A DNA stretch of 64,000 bases from GCA-2732755 sp965228265 (GTDB taxonomy: Bacteria; Planctomycetota; Phycisphaerae; Phycisphaerales; UBA1924): assembly GCA_965228265.1 (NCBI GenBank), contig OZ245804.1, forward strand, positions 248,001 through 312,000, given 5' to 3'. The notes under the pieces are model-generated. The model did no database searches and had not been told where the DNA came from. It was given only the letters and a program-made list of their open reading frames with translations. How positions within the stretch are numbered: position 1 is the first letter of the stretch; each line of letters begins with the position of its first letter. Below, one piece after another: positions 51,689 to 59,672 of this stretch. Both the position numbers and the translations under genes were made by a program.

Positions 51689-52855
51689 ATGCGCATCCTC
51701 GTCCTGGCACCCCACCCGTTCTACATCGACCGCGGCACGCCGATCGACGTGGACATCCTCGTCAAGGCGCTGTGCGAACTCGGGCACGAGGTGCACCTTG
51801 CCACGCTCCACGCGGGGGAGGACCGCGACTACCCGGGGCTGACGATCCACCGCATCGAAGCGCCAAAGGGTGTGGGCATGCCCGCGCCGGGGTTCAGCGG
51901 CGCGAAACTCAAGTGTGATGTCCGCCTCTACGGGCTCGCCAAGAAGCTCGTGACAGAGATCAAACCCGATGTGATCCACGCGGGCGAGGAAGCGGTCTTC
52001 ATGGCGCGGTGGCTCAAGATGACGCGCGGCGTGCCGTACGTCTATGACATGGATTCCTCGATCGCCCAGCAGATGGTCGAGCAGATGGGGTTCCTCAGAC
52101 CCTTCGCCTGGTTCTTCGACGCGTTCGAGGGGATCGGCGTGAAGGGTGCGGCGGCGTGCGCGCCGGTGTGTCACGCGCTGGCGGACGTTGCAAAGAAGCA
52201 GGGCGCCAAGCGACAGGTCACGCTCCACGACATCTCGCAGCTCGATGTGGACTCGCTCAGCGCGACCGGTTGGCTGCGCAAGCAGGAAGGGATCGCCGAC
52301 AGCTCGGCGCTGGTGGTCTACTGCGGCAACCTGCAGACGTACCAGGGCGTGGACCTGCTGATCGACGGGATGAAAGAGGCCCTGGCGGGCGGTGCGGACG
52401 TGGACGCGGTGATCGCCGGGGGCGAGGAGAGCCAGATCGAGGCCTACAGGGCCAAGGCTTTGGCGCTTGGGATCGGGGACCGGGTTCACCTGATCGGGCG
52501 CTGGCCCGCTGCGAGACTGGGCGAGCTGCTGATTGAAGCGGACATTCTCACGGCACCTCGGACCAAGGGCGTGAACACGCCACAGAAAGTCTTTCCATAT
52601 CTTCACACGGGACGGGCGGTGCTGGTGACGGACCTGCCGACGCACTCTCAGATCCTGACACAGGACGTGTGCCGACTGGCGCCGGCGGATCCGGTCGGGT
52701 TCGGTCGCGCGATCGCGGAACTGGCGGGCGACGAGGCCCTGCGAAAGCGGCTCGGGGAGGCTGGCAAGCTTTTCGCGGAGAAGGAGCACACCTATCCTGC
52801 GCACAAGCGCCGGGTCGCCGAGCTTTACGCCGTGGTCGCCGAGTCGATCCGGTAG
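51689..52855 (+). CDS. GT4-type glycosyltransferase
   Basis: A 388-residue cytosolic glycosyltransferase with a GT-B fold: MRILVLAPHPFYIDRGTPID at the N-terminus, VVYCGNLQTYQGVDLLIDGM (the donor-domain GxxxxxKG-type loop), and TAPRTKGVNTPQKVFPYLHT (donor phosphate-binding E/PxK region). Expected to add one hexose from a nucleotide sugar to a lipid or glycan. Precedes two NAD-dependent epimerase paralogues, suggesting a surface-glycan or glycolipid pathway. Confidence 0.85.
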   Translation: MRILVLAPHPFYIDRGTPIDVDILVKALCELGHEVHLATLHAGEDRDYPGLTIHRIEAPKGVGMPAPGFSGAKLKCDVRLYGLAKKLVTEIKPDVIHAGEEAVFMARWLKMTRGVPYVYDMDSSIAQQMVEQMGFLRPFAWFFDAFEGIGVKGAAACAPVCHALADVAKKQGAKRQVTLHDISQLDVDSLSATGWLRKQEGIADSSALVVYCGNLQTYQGVDLLIDGMKEALAGGADVDAVIAGGEESQIEAYRAKALALGIGDRVHLIGRWPAARLGELLIEADILTAPRTKGVNTPQKVFPYLHTGRAVLVTDLPTHSQILTQDVCRLAPADPVGFGRAIAELAGDEALRKRLGEAGKLFAEKEHTYPAHKRRVAELYAVVAESIR

Positions 52856-52917
52856 TCAGCCGACCCCCGCTTGGGCCGCGCCGGAGTCGCGGAGTAGTGC
52901 AGGGAAGGATTCACACC

Positions 52918-53973
52918 ATGCCGACGCTGGTCACCGGTGGCACGGGCTTTACGGGCAGTCACCTCGTCCGCAGGCTTATCGAGAACGGCGAGCAGGTCCG
53001 CGTGCTGGACAACCAGCCGGGCTTGTTCCACGACCATCTCAAAGAGCTCGGCGCAGAGATTACGATCGCCAGCGTGACGGACAAGGACGCTGTCATGCGT
53101 GTGACGGATGGCTGCGAGATTGTGCATCACACGGCCGCGGCGTTCCGCAAACTGAATGTCCCCGATCAGCACTACTGGGATGTCAACGTCGAGGGCACGC
53201 GCAACGTGTGCGAGGCGTGCATGAAGTTCGGCGTGCGGCGGCTCGTCTACTGCTCGACCCAGGGCGTGCACGGCGACATCAAAGAGAAGATCGGCAGCGA
53301 GCAGAGCCCGATCGCGCCGGCCGACTATTACCAGCAAACCAAGTACAACGGCGAAGAGGTCGTCCAGGAGTTTGTCCAGAAGGGCCTCGACGCGACGATC
53401 ATCCGCCCCACCGCGATCTACGGGCCGGGCGATCCGGGGAGGTTCCTGATTCTCTTCCGCCTCGTCAGGAAGGGCACCTTCCTGATGTTCGGCGACGGCA
53501 AGACGCACTATCACCCCGTGCACATCGAGAACCTGGTCGACGCGTTCGAGCTGGCTGCGGTCAAAGAAGGGATCACGGGTGAGGCGTTCATCATCGGCGA
53601 TGACCGGTCCTGGGAGCTCAACGAGCTCGTGCACGCGGTCGCCGAGGCGATGGATATGGCTGTGAAGGTCCGATACCTGCCTTTCAAGCCCTTGCGAATG
53701 GTGGCTGTGGTCTGCGAGGCTCTCTGCAAGCCGATACGGGTGACACCCCCGCTCTTTCCGCGTCGGGTAGACTGGTTCAAGCAGAACCGGTCGTTTGATA
53801 TAAGCAAGGCACGCGGGCTGCTCGGGTATGAACCTCGCGTGGATCTGAAGACCGGGCTGAAGCAGACAGGGGACTGGTACCGAGAATGCGGGTACCTCGG
53901 CGGGTCCCCGGCGGCCCAGCTCCGGCTGCCGAGGGCGATTCCGAAGCGTGAGCAGGTCGGCGCAGCGATGTAA
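52918..53973 (+). CDS. NAD-dependent epimerase/dehydratase-like protein, paralogue 1
   Basis: A 351-residue extended SDR. Rossmann motif LVTGGTGFTGSHLVRRL (residues ~4-20), catalytic Ser/Thr and YYQQTKYNGEE (Y-x-x-x-K) at about residues 140-150, and RPTAIYGPGDPGRFLILFR, as in sugar or steroid-type epimerases/3-beta-HSD-like enzymes. AGGGAAGG precedes ATG 52918. Close paralogue of the next gene. Confidence 0.85.
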   Translation: MPTLVTGGTGFTGSHLVRRLIENGEQVRVLDNQPGLFHDHLKELGAEITIASVTDKDAVMRVTDGCEIVHHTAAAFRKLNVPDQHYWDVNVEGTRNVCEACMKFGVRRLVYCSTQGVHGDIKEKIGSEQSPIAPADYYQQTKYNGEEVVQEFVQKGLDATIIRPTAIYGPGDPGRFLILFRLVRKGTFLMFGDGKTHYHPVHIENLVDAFELAAVKEGITGEAFIIGDDRSWELNELVHAVAEAMDMAVKVRYLPFKPLRMVAVVCEALCKPIRVTPPLFPRRVDWFKQNRSFDISKARGLLGYEPRVDLKTGLKQTGDWYRECGYLGGSPAAQLRLPRAIPKREQVGAAM

Positions 53974-54012
53974 GCCGATACCCGCGCCGCTTCACTGGAG
54001 ACGGTGGGACTT

Positions 54013-55053
54013 ATGCGGGTACTGGTCACAGGCGCAACCGGGTTTACGGGCGGCCGCCTCGCCGAGATGCTTCTCGAGCGGGGAGATGATGTTGTGGCGC
54101 TGGCGCGTAAGGGCTCGCGGACCGACGGGCTCAAGGCCGCGGGGGCGGAGATCGTCACGGGCGATATCCGGTCCAGGGAAGACGTGAGCCGCGCGGCCGA
54201 GGGCTGCGAGATCATCTACCACATCGCGGCGCTCTACCGTTCGGCCAAGCACCCGGACAGCGTGTACCACGATGTGAACGTCGGGGGCACCGAGAACGTG
54301 CTGCACGCGGCGCGGAAGCATGGCGCTGCGCGCGTGGTGCACTGCTCGACCGTGGGCGTGCACGGCAAGGTCAAGACGCTGCCCGTCGATGAGACCGCCC
54401 CGTTTGCGCCGGGCGATATCTATCAGGAAACCAAGCTGCTCGGCGAGCAGCGTGTGAAGAAAGCGATCGAGAGCGGGCTGCCCGCCGTGATCGCGCGTCC
54501 CGCGGGCATCTACGGGCCGGGCGATCTGCGGTTCCTCAAGCTGTTCCGCACGATCCAATCGGGCAAATTCCGGATGATCGGCACGGGCAAGGTGGTGTAC
54601 CACTTCACGTACGTCGACGATCTCTGCCGGGGGTTCATGACCTGCGCGACGCACGAGGCGGCGACGGGCGGGACATTCATTCTCTGCGGCAAGGATTACC
54701 ACCCGATCGACGAGGTGGCGCGGATCGTGAGCGATTGCGTGGACACGCCCCTGCGTCGCGGCTCGGTGCCGGTGTGGCCCGTGATGCTGAGCGCGACGGT
54801 GTGCGAGGCGCTGTGCAAGGCGCTTCGGGTCGAGCCGCCGCTGCACCGCAGGCGTCTGGACTTCTTCATCAAGGACCGGGCGTTCACGGGCGCCAAGGCG
54901 AAGGCGGAGCTGGGCTTCGAGGCCGAGGTCTCGCTCGCTTCGGGTTTCCGCAAGACGGCGCGGTGGTACTTCAAGCAGGGCCTGCTCACGGGCGAGGCGC
55001 CGGCTTCGCTTGCCAGCACGCCCGCCCCCCCGGTGACGGCCCAGCAGGCCTGA
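54013..55053 (+). CDS. NAD-dependent epimerase/dehydratase-like protein, paralogue 2
   Basis: A 346-residue extended SDR with MRVLVTGATGFTGGRLAEML, HCSTVGVHG, YQETKLLGEQ (Y-x-x-x-K) and ARPAGIYGPGDLRFLKLF. It aligns with paralogue 1 along its length, so the pair is a tandem duplication with different substrates or steps likely. Starts 40 bp after it. ATG 54013 begins the Rossmann motif. Confidence 0.85.
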   Translation: MRVLVTGATGFTGGRLAEMLLERGDDVVALARKGSRTDGLKAAGAEIVTGDIRSREDVSRAAEGCEIIYHIAALYRSAKHPDSVYHDVNVGGTENVLHAARKHGAARVVHCSTVGVHGKVKTLPVDETAPFAPGDIYQETKLLGEQRVKKAIESGLPAVIARPAGIYGPGDLRFLKLFRTIQSGKFRMIGTGKVVYHFTYVDDLCRGFMTCATHEAATGGTFILCGKDYHPIDEVARIVSDCVDTPLRRGSVPVWPVMLSATVCEALCKALRVEPPLHRRRLDFFIKDRAFTGAKAKAELGFEAEVSLASGFRKTARWYFKQGLLTGEAPASLASTPAPPVTAQQA

Positions 55054-55204
55054 ACCGGGAATCGCCCGAGTCGGCTTGTGCGGGGACCCACCCTGATCGA
55101 GCCCCCCCTGTCCAGATGCGCCGGGCCGAGAACGAATGTGTCGCGCCAACTCGCTTGACACGCAGCGTGAGCCGAGCGTTTCGTGCCGATGGCTTCGATG
55201 ACTT

Positions 55205-56482
55205 ATGTCACACAAGCGCAGACCAGACCGACTCGGGGCTGCCCCGGCGAGACTGATGATCATCGCGATCATCCTGCTCGCCCAGGGGCTGGTGGTCGGC
55301 ATGGGCTGGTGGTCGGGCAGCCGGGACGTGCTGACCGAGGTGGTCGACCAGTACAGCCGGCGCGTCGAGGCCTCGGCCAAGGACACCGCCAGCGGCCTCG
55401 CGCTCGCCATCGCCAAGCTTGACGCGGATTCCATCGAGCCGGGCACGCCCGGGGGCGATCGCGTCCGGACGATGCTCGATGATCTGGAGATGCCGGGCCG
55501 CTCGATCATCTCCATCGTCTCGAACGACGGCCAAGAGCTGTACCACGTTGGGGATTCATCGCAGGGTGTGTCGACCTACACGGCGAGCGTGCCGCTGGCC
55601 CGGTACGGCGCGTATCTGCGTGTCAACGCGCCGGCCGAGCAGCTTGTCTCGGCGCGTGACGCCGCGGCGAGCGAGATCAATCTGCGCATCTGGCTCGGCG
55701 GGTCTGTCATCATTCTGCTGACTGGTGTCGTGGCGCTCGCGCTGATCTCGCTGCACGAGCGGCGTCTGGTGCGCGCCAACCGGGTGCTGGGTCAGCAGGT
55801 GCAGCGGAAGGATTCGGATCTGATCGCGGCCCGCGAGGGGATGATCCTCGGGCTCGCCAAGCTTGCCGACTACCGCGACACGGATACGGGCCAGCACCTG
55901 GACCGCATCTGCGAGTACAGCAGTCTGCTCGCCAGAGCCGCCAGCCAGAGATACCCCGAGATAAGCGAAAACTACATCCGCTCGATTCACCTGGCCTCGT
56001 CGCTGCACGACATCGGCAAGGTCGGCATCCCGGACGCGATCCTGCTCAAGCCGGGTGCGCTGCTCCCCTCGGAGCGCGAGCTCATCGAGAAGCACACCAC
56101 CATGGGCGCACAGACGCTCACGTCTATCCGTGACCGGTTCGGCGAGGACGAGCTGCTCGATATGGGCATCGACATCGCGCTGTGCCACCACGAACGCTGG
56201 GACGGGACGGGGTATCCCAACGGGCTGCGCAGCAACGAGATCCCCTTCGCCGCCAGGATCGTCGCGATCGCGGACGTCTACGACGCGCTGACGTCGGTCC
56301 GCGTCTACAAGCCGGCGATGAGCCACAAGCGGGCGGTCGAGATCATGCGCGAGGGCCGGGGCACGCAGTTCGACCCGGTGCTGCTGGACATCTTCCTTTC
56401 GATCGCCAATGAGTTCGACAGCGCCCGCCGAACGCTCCAGCCGCTGGAGCTCCCGCGCGTCGCGCAGCTGATGGCGGCCTGA
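55205..56482 (+). CDS. HD-GYP c-di-GMP phosphodiesterase with periplasmic sensor
   Basis: A 425-residue membrane protein. One N-terminal helix (ARLMIIAIILLAQGLVVGMG), a small extracytoplasmic domain (~40-165), a second helix (IWLGGSVIILLTGVVALALI, ~170-190), a short linker, and an HD-GYP domain (~225-410): SLHDIGKVGIPDAILLKPG (HD), then HTTMG, and CHHERWDGTGYPNGL with the GYP motif. Known HD-GYP enzymes hydrolyse c-di-GMP. It could act on the pool sensed by the PilZ protein at 35035. Its expression is from its own 150-bp upstream region, in which I see no clear operator. Confidence 0.9.
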   Translation: MSHKRRPDRLGAAPARLMIIAIILLAQGLVVGMGWWSGSRDVLTEVVDQYSRRVEASAKDTASGLALAIAKLDADSIEPGTPGGDRVRTMLDDLEMPGRSIISIVSNDGQELYHVGDSSQGVSTYTASVPLARYGAYLRVNAPAEQLVSARDAAASEINLRIWLGGSVIILLTGVVALALISLHERRLVRANRVLGQQVQRKDSDLIAAREGMILGLAKLADYRDTDTGQHLDRICEYSSLLARAASQRYPEISENYIRSIHLASSLHDIGKVGIPDAILLKPGALLPSERELIEKHTTMGAQTLTSIRDRFGEDELLDMGIDIALCHHERWDGTGYPNGLRSNEIPFAARIVAIADVYDALTSVRVYKPAMSHKRAVEIMREGRGTQFDPVLLDIFLSIANEFDSARRTLQPLELPRVAQLMAA

Positions 56483-57838
56483 TCAGAACCCGGTATCACC
56501 CCGCGCGGCGTTGGCGCCGGTACCGAACGCGGCTGCCACCGCCAATATGACCCAGAGCGCATCGAAGAAGAGGTCCTTGCCGCCGTAGTTCGCGCTCATG
56601 AACGCCGCGGTCACCTCGGGGTTGTTGAGCATTTCAGCCAGTTCCTCGAACCCCTCATTGATGTGCGCGACCTGCTGGGCTCTGGTCATGCCGTCCCACC
56701 TTGCGCCGCATTCGTCGACGATGTCCTTGGGATAGTCCTCGATCAGATAGGACTCCTCGTAGGTCATGCCCGCGGGCCACGCGAGTGTCTGGCCCGCTTC
56801 CATCCGTTCGTAGGCGATCTCGTCGGCCATCGTGGCGACGACGTTCTCGCGCATCAGCTCGTCCTTGCGCGCGTTGCGTTCGTCCGGCGAAAGCTTCTGC
56901 CAGTCCATCTTGATTTTGGTGGTGATGTCCGTGGGGTAGTCGCGCAGCTCGTAGGCCTCTTCCCAGCTCTTGCCGATGGGCCAGCGGAGCGTCTCGCCCC
57001 GATTCTCACGCCGGAGCGCTTCGTCGTAGGCCATCTCGAGCATGGCCTCGTCGTCGGTGAACCACGGGCGGTCCGGGTCGTGGAGCTGGGTCTGGATTGA
57101 TTCGCGAGTTTCGGAGATCAGGTCGTCCATAGCGATCTGCATGGCCGCGAACTTGCCGACGGCGATCGCCAGGATCGCCACGCCTGATGCGACGAGTCCC
57201 GAAACAAGCCCCGCGCGCGACTGCGCCCCCATCACCGCCCCCAAGCCGCAGAGGAGCCCGACACCCACCGCGATGTACCCGATCTCGGCGTTCAGGAAGA
57301 CCGTGACCATGGCCCACACGAACGCGCCGATCGCGCCGCCGATCGAGGCACCGATCAACGCGAGCAGCCACGCGGCGGAGGTGGTCGCACCGGCCTTGGT
57401 CGCGTTGCCAAGCGCGGTCTCCTTGGAGACCTTCACCTTCCCCGCGGATTGTCCCGTCTTGAAGTTGTGCCCGCAGACCGTGCAGAGCACAGCCCCGCCC
57501 TGGACGGCGCTGCCGCAATCCGGGCAGCTCGCGGCGTTCTCGTCTGTCGCGGGGATGTCGGCGAACATGTCGTCGCCGCCCAGTCCGAGACCGTTGTCTT
57601 CGAGGCCGTAGATCTCGTCGGCGGGTTCGGCTTCACGCGAGGGAACGGGCACCGGGGCGGCGGGTCTTGGCTTGGGTGCCACGACCTCGACGGGTTGGCG
57701 CTTCTTTGCCTTGGCAAGGGCCTTCTCGTAGCAGGCCTTGTGGAGGTAGCGGCCTTTCTTGTCCTTGATACGGGGCTGACCCGAGCAGTCTTCACCGCAG
57801 GCCTGACACACACGCACCCTGGTCCCGGATTCCGACAT
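56483..57838 (-). CDS. Zinc-ribbon membrane protein with two tandem repeats
   Basis: A 451-residue protein with two Cys-rich fingers (CQACGEDC, CPDCGSAVQGGAVLCTVCGH), then two or three membrane helices (~155-230: AAWLLALIGASIGGAIGAFV, GVGLLCGLGAVMGAQ, VASGVAILAIAVGKFAAM). After that come two similar repeats of about 58 residues (RGETLRWPIGKSWEEAYELR and AGQTLAWPAGMTYEESYLIE, both with a DYP.DI segment), then a helix near the C-terminus. Function unknown. ATG 57838 is used; GTG 57841 is possible. It is convergent with the HD-GYP gene. Confidence 0.75.
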   Translation of the reverse strand: MSESGTRVRVCQACGEDCSGQPRIKDKKGRYLHKACYEKALAKAKKRQPVEVVAPKPRPAAPVPVPSREAEPADEIYGLEDNGLGLGGDDMFADIPATDENAASCPDCGSAVQGGAVLCTVCGHNFKTGQSAGKVKVSKETALGNATKAGATTSAAWLLALIGASIGGAIGAFVWAMVTVFLNAEIGYIAVGVGLLCGLGAVMGAQSRAGLVSGLVASGVAILAIAVGKFAAMQIAMDDLISETRESIQTQLHDPDRPWFTDDEAMLEMAYDEALRRENRGETLRWPIGKSWEEAYELRDYPTDITTKIKMDWQKLSPDERNARKDELMRENVVATMADEIAYERMEAGQTLAWPAGMTYEESYLIEDYPKDIVDECGARWDGMTRAQQVAHINEGFEELAEMLNNPEVTAAFMSANYGGKDLFFDALWVILAVAAAFGTGANAARGDTGF

Positions 57839-57868
57839 CACGCAGCCCTCGTGGCCGCGATTGCGACC

Positions 57869-57907
57869 AAAAATGAAAGAACGGCCAGCCTACCGGAGGC
57901 TGACCGT
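57869..57907 (-). terminator. Terminator of rpmH
   Basis: Minus-strand stem ACGGTCAGCCT/AGGCTGGCCGT (57897-57907 with 57881-57891), 5-base loop, then TCTTTCATTTTT. It lies 53 bp after the L34 stop. Confidence 0.9.
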
Positions 57908-57959
57908 TTCAGTCAACTGCGATTTGGTTTCTGAACCGGACGCTGACGCCCGGCCCGGA

Positions 57960-58096
57960 TCAGCCCTTGAGGCCGATGCGGCGGCCGATGCGGCGGCGGC
58001 GGTTCATGATCTTGCGGCCGCCTTGGTCCGCATGCGGGCACGGAAGCCCTGTGAGCGGACACGCTTGATACGGCTGATTCGCCTCGGGTAGTGCAT
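57960..58096 (-). CDS. rpmH: 50S ribosomal protein L34 (bL34), frameshifted in this sequence
   Basis: Reading from ATG 58096 gives MHYPRRISRIKRVRSQGFRA then RMRTK, and a second frame gives GGRKIMNRRRRIGRRIGLKG to the stop, so the full 45-residue L34 is present if one G is restored at about 58022-58025 (AAGG-CGGCC instead of AAGGG-CGGCC). L34 is essential, so a sequencing or assembly deletion is far likelier than a true mutation. It is not followed by rnpA, unlike in many bacteria. Confidence 0.92.
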
Positions 58097-58232
58097 AGCC
58101 ATCGAGAAACTCCGGATCTTCACGCCCCACCGGCGCGGACGTAGTTGTAGGCCTGAGCCCGGCTTGCTTCAAGCTCAGCCAAAGATCCGACCCCAACCAG
58201 AGCCGATTTGATCGGGTTCTACTTGGTTTCTC

Positions 58233-58709
58233 TCAACCCCTCTTTGTGCCCGTGCGGGCCCTGGGCTTGGCAGCGGGCTTGGGTTTGGACTCGGGCTTGG
58301 ACTTCGTGTTCAGGGCCATGGCCGCCTTGATGAGGGCCTTGAAGGACCGGGCGTTGATCTTGTCGCCCTCGAAGAGGTCGATCGCCCGCCGAGCGTTGCC
58401 TTCGAGGCTCGCGTTGAAGAGGCCCGCCTTGTACTCGAGCTGGGCCCCCTTGGGGAAGGTCAGTTTGACCTTGTCCTTGTACGTCTCGCCCGTGCAGATC
58501 AGCCCGCCGTGCGACCAGCACGGCACGCCGGCGGGATTCGAGGGCTTGCGCCACTTCACCTCCTCCACCACCTCCGGGTCGGCCTCGTGGATGAGGTCTC
58601 GGACGCGTGAGAGCGTTTCGGCTCGCCAACCACCGAGGGCGGCAAGCTGGGCGGTGATTTCCTGGGATGCACTCGGATCCGATCCGTGCGACGATGGTTT
58701 CTTGGCCAT
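58233..58709 (-). CDS. DUF1801-type protein
   Basis: A 158-residue soluble protein. RAETLSRVRDLIHEADPEVV and VKWRKPSNPAGVPCWSHGGL, CTGETYKDKVKLTFPKGA, and the last basic segment are typical of DUF1801 (YdhG-like) proteins. The Lys/Ala-rich C-terminal tail (KPESKPKPAAKPRARTGTKR) may bind nucleic acid. ATG 58709 starts MAKKPSSHGS; a longer frame upstream is not homologous. Function unknown. Confidence 0.8.
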   Translation of the reverse strand: MAKKPSSHGSDPSASQEITAQLAALGGWRAETLSRVRDLIHEADPEVVEEVKWRKPSNPAGVPCWSHGGLICTGETYKDKVKLTFPKGAQLEYKAGLFNASLEGNARRAIDLFEGDKINARSFKALIKAAMALNTKSKPESKPKPAAKPRARTGTKRG

Positions 58710-58799
58710 GCGGTCCAATGTACCTCTCCTCGCCGCCCGGATCACACGGCGGGCTCGTCTTTGAGGCGGGTCTCTCCAGCGGGCCTAAGATGAGGACGC

Positions 58800-59525
58800 A
58801 TGTCCGATCTTCCAGACCCGGTCAGTCAGGCCGAGGCCATTCTTGGGTATTCCTTCACAGACGCCGGCCTCATGCGGCGGGCTCTGACGCATGCCTCGGC
58901 GGCGGAGGATCGTCTCGAATCCAACGAGCGGATGGAGTTCCTGGGCGACGCGGTCCTCGGGCTGGTTGCCTGTCAGCGGATCTACGAGCTGTACCCCGAC
59001 CTGCTCGAGGGGGAGATGACCAAGATCAAGTCGGTCGCGGTCAGCCGAAAGATATGCGCGGTGATCGCCAGGCAGATCGGGCTTGAGGATCTGATCATCC
59101 TGGGCAAGGGCATCCGCGGGCCCGGCGGGCAGTTGCCCCAGTCGCTGGCGGCGGCGGCGATCGAATCGACGATCGCGGCGGTGTACCTCGACGGCGGGCT
59201 GGCTCCGGTGTACGCGTGGCTGGCGCCCTTGCTCGATGCGCATATTGAGGCCGCGTACGAGAGCGGGCATCAGCAGAACTACAAGAGCGTGCTCCAGCAG
59301 CACGCGCAACGCCGGTTCCAGCAGACGCCCGAGTACGTCATGCTGAGCGAGGACGGCCCGGACCACGCCAAGACCTTCCGCGTCGCGGTGCGGATCGATG
59401 GTCGCACGTTCGAGCCGGGCAAGGGCGCTTCCAAGAAGCAGGCCGAGCAGAAGGCGGCGCTCATCGCGCTGCAAGAGCTTGAGATCGTCGCCAATCACGA
59501 AGACGGCAGCGTTCGGATCGTCTGA
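58800..59525 (+). CDS. rnc: Ribonuclease III
   Basis: A 241-residue dsRNA endonuclease for rRNA maturation. Catalytic segment NERMEFLGDAVLGLVACQRI (residues ~41-60) with acidic residues, GQLPQSLAAAAIESTIAAVY (second acidic pair), then a C-terminal dsRBD (YVMLSEDGPDHAKTFRVAVR and GKGASKKQAEQKAALIALQE). Normal length. ATG 58800 begins the fold. Confidence 0.95.
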   Translation: MSDLPDPVSQAEAILGYSFTDAGLMRRALTHASAAEDRLESNERMEFLGDAVLGLVACQRIYELYPDLLEGEMTKIKSVAVSRKICAVIARQIGLEDLIILGKGIRGPGGQLPQSLAAAAIESTIAAVYLDGGLAPVYAWLAPLLDAHIEAAYESGHQQNYKSVLQQHAQRRFQQTPEYVMLSEDGPDHAKTFRVAVRIDGRTFEPGKGASKKQAEQKAALIALQELEIVANHEDGSVRIV

Positions 59526-59551
59526 GTTCTTTGAGTTTGTGTTTAGCGCAT

Positions 59552-59659
59552 CCGGGTGCCACGGCTTGTTCTCAAGCCGTGCTTGCTCACGATGATTCAC
59601 GCACTGCTTGCCGAGGACGGTCAAGCAGTGGCACCCGGCGCGGAGGCTGGAAGCCTCCG
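59552..59659. repeat. Nested intergenic palindromes
   Basis: An 11-bp inverted repeat CCGGGTGCCAC/GTGGCACCCGG (59552-59562, 59628-59638) encloses an 8-bp hairpin ACGGCTTG/CAAGCCGT (59561-59580); a GGAGGCT/AGCCTCC palindrome follows (59642-59658). The GGTGCCAC/GTGGCAC words also occur near 25910-26045, so this is a dispersed intergenic repeat family. Confidence 0.65.
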
Positions 59660-59672
59660 CCACTGGTTTGGT

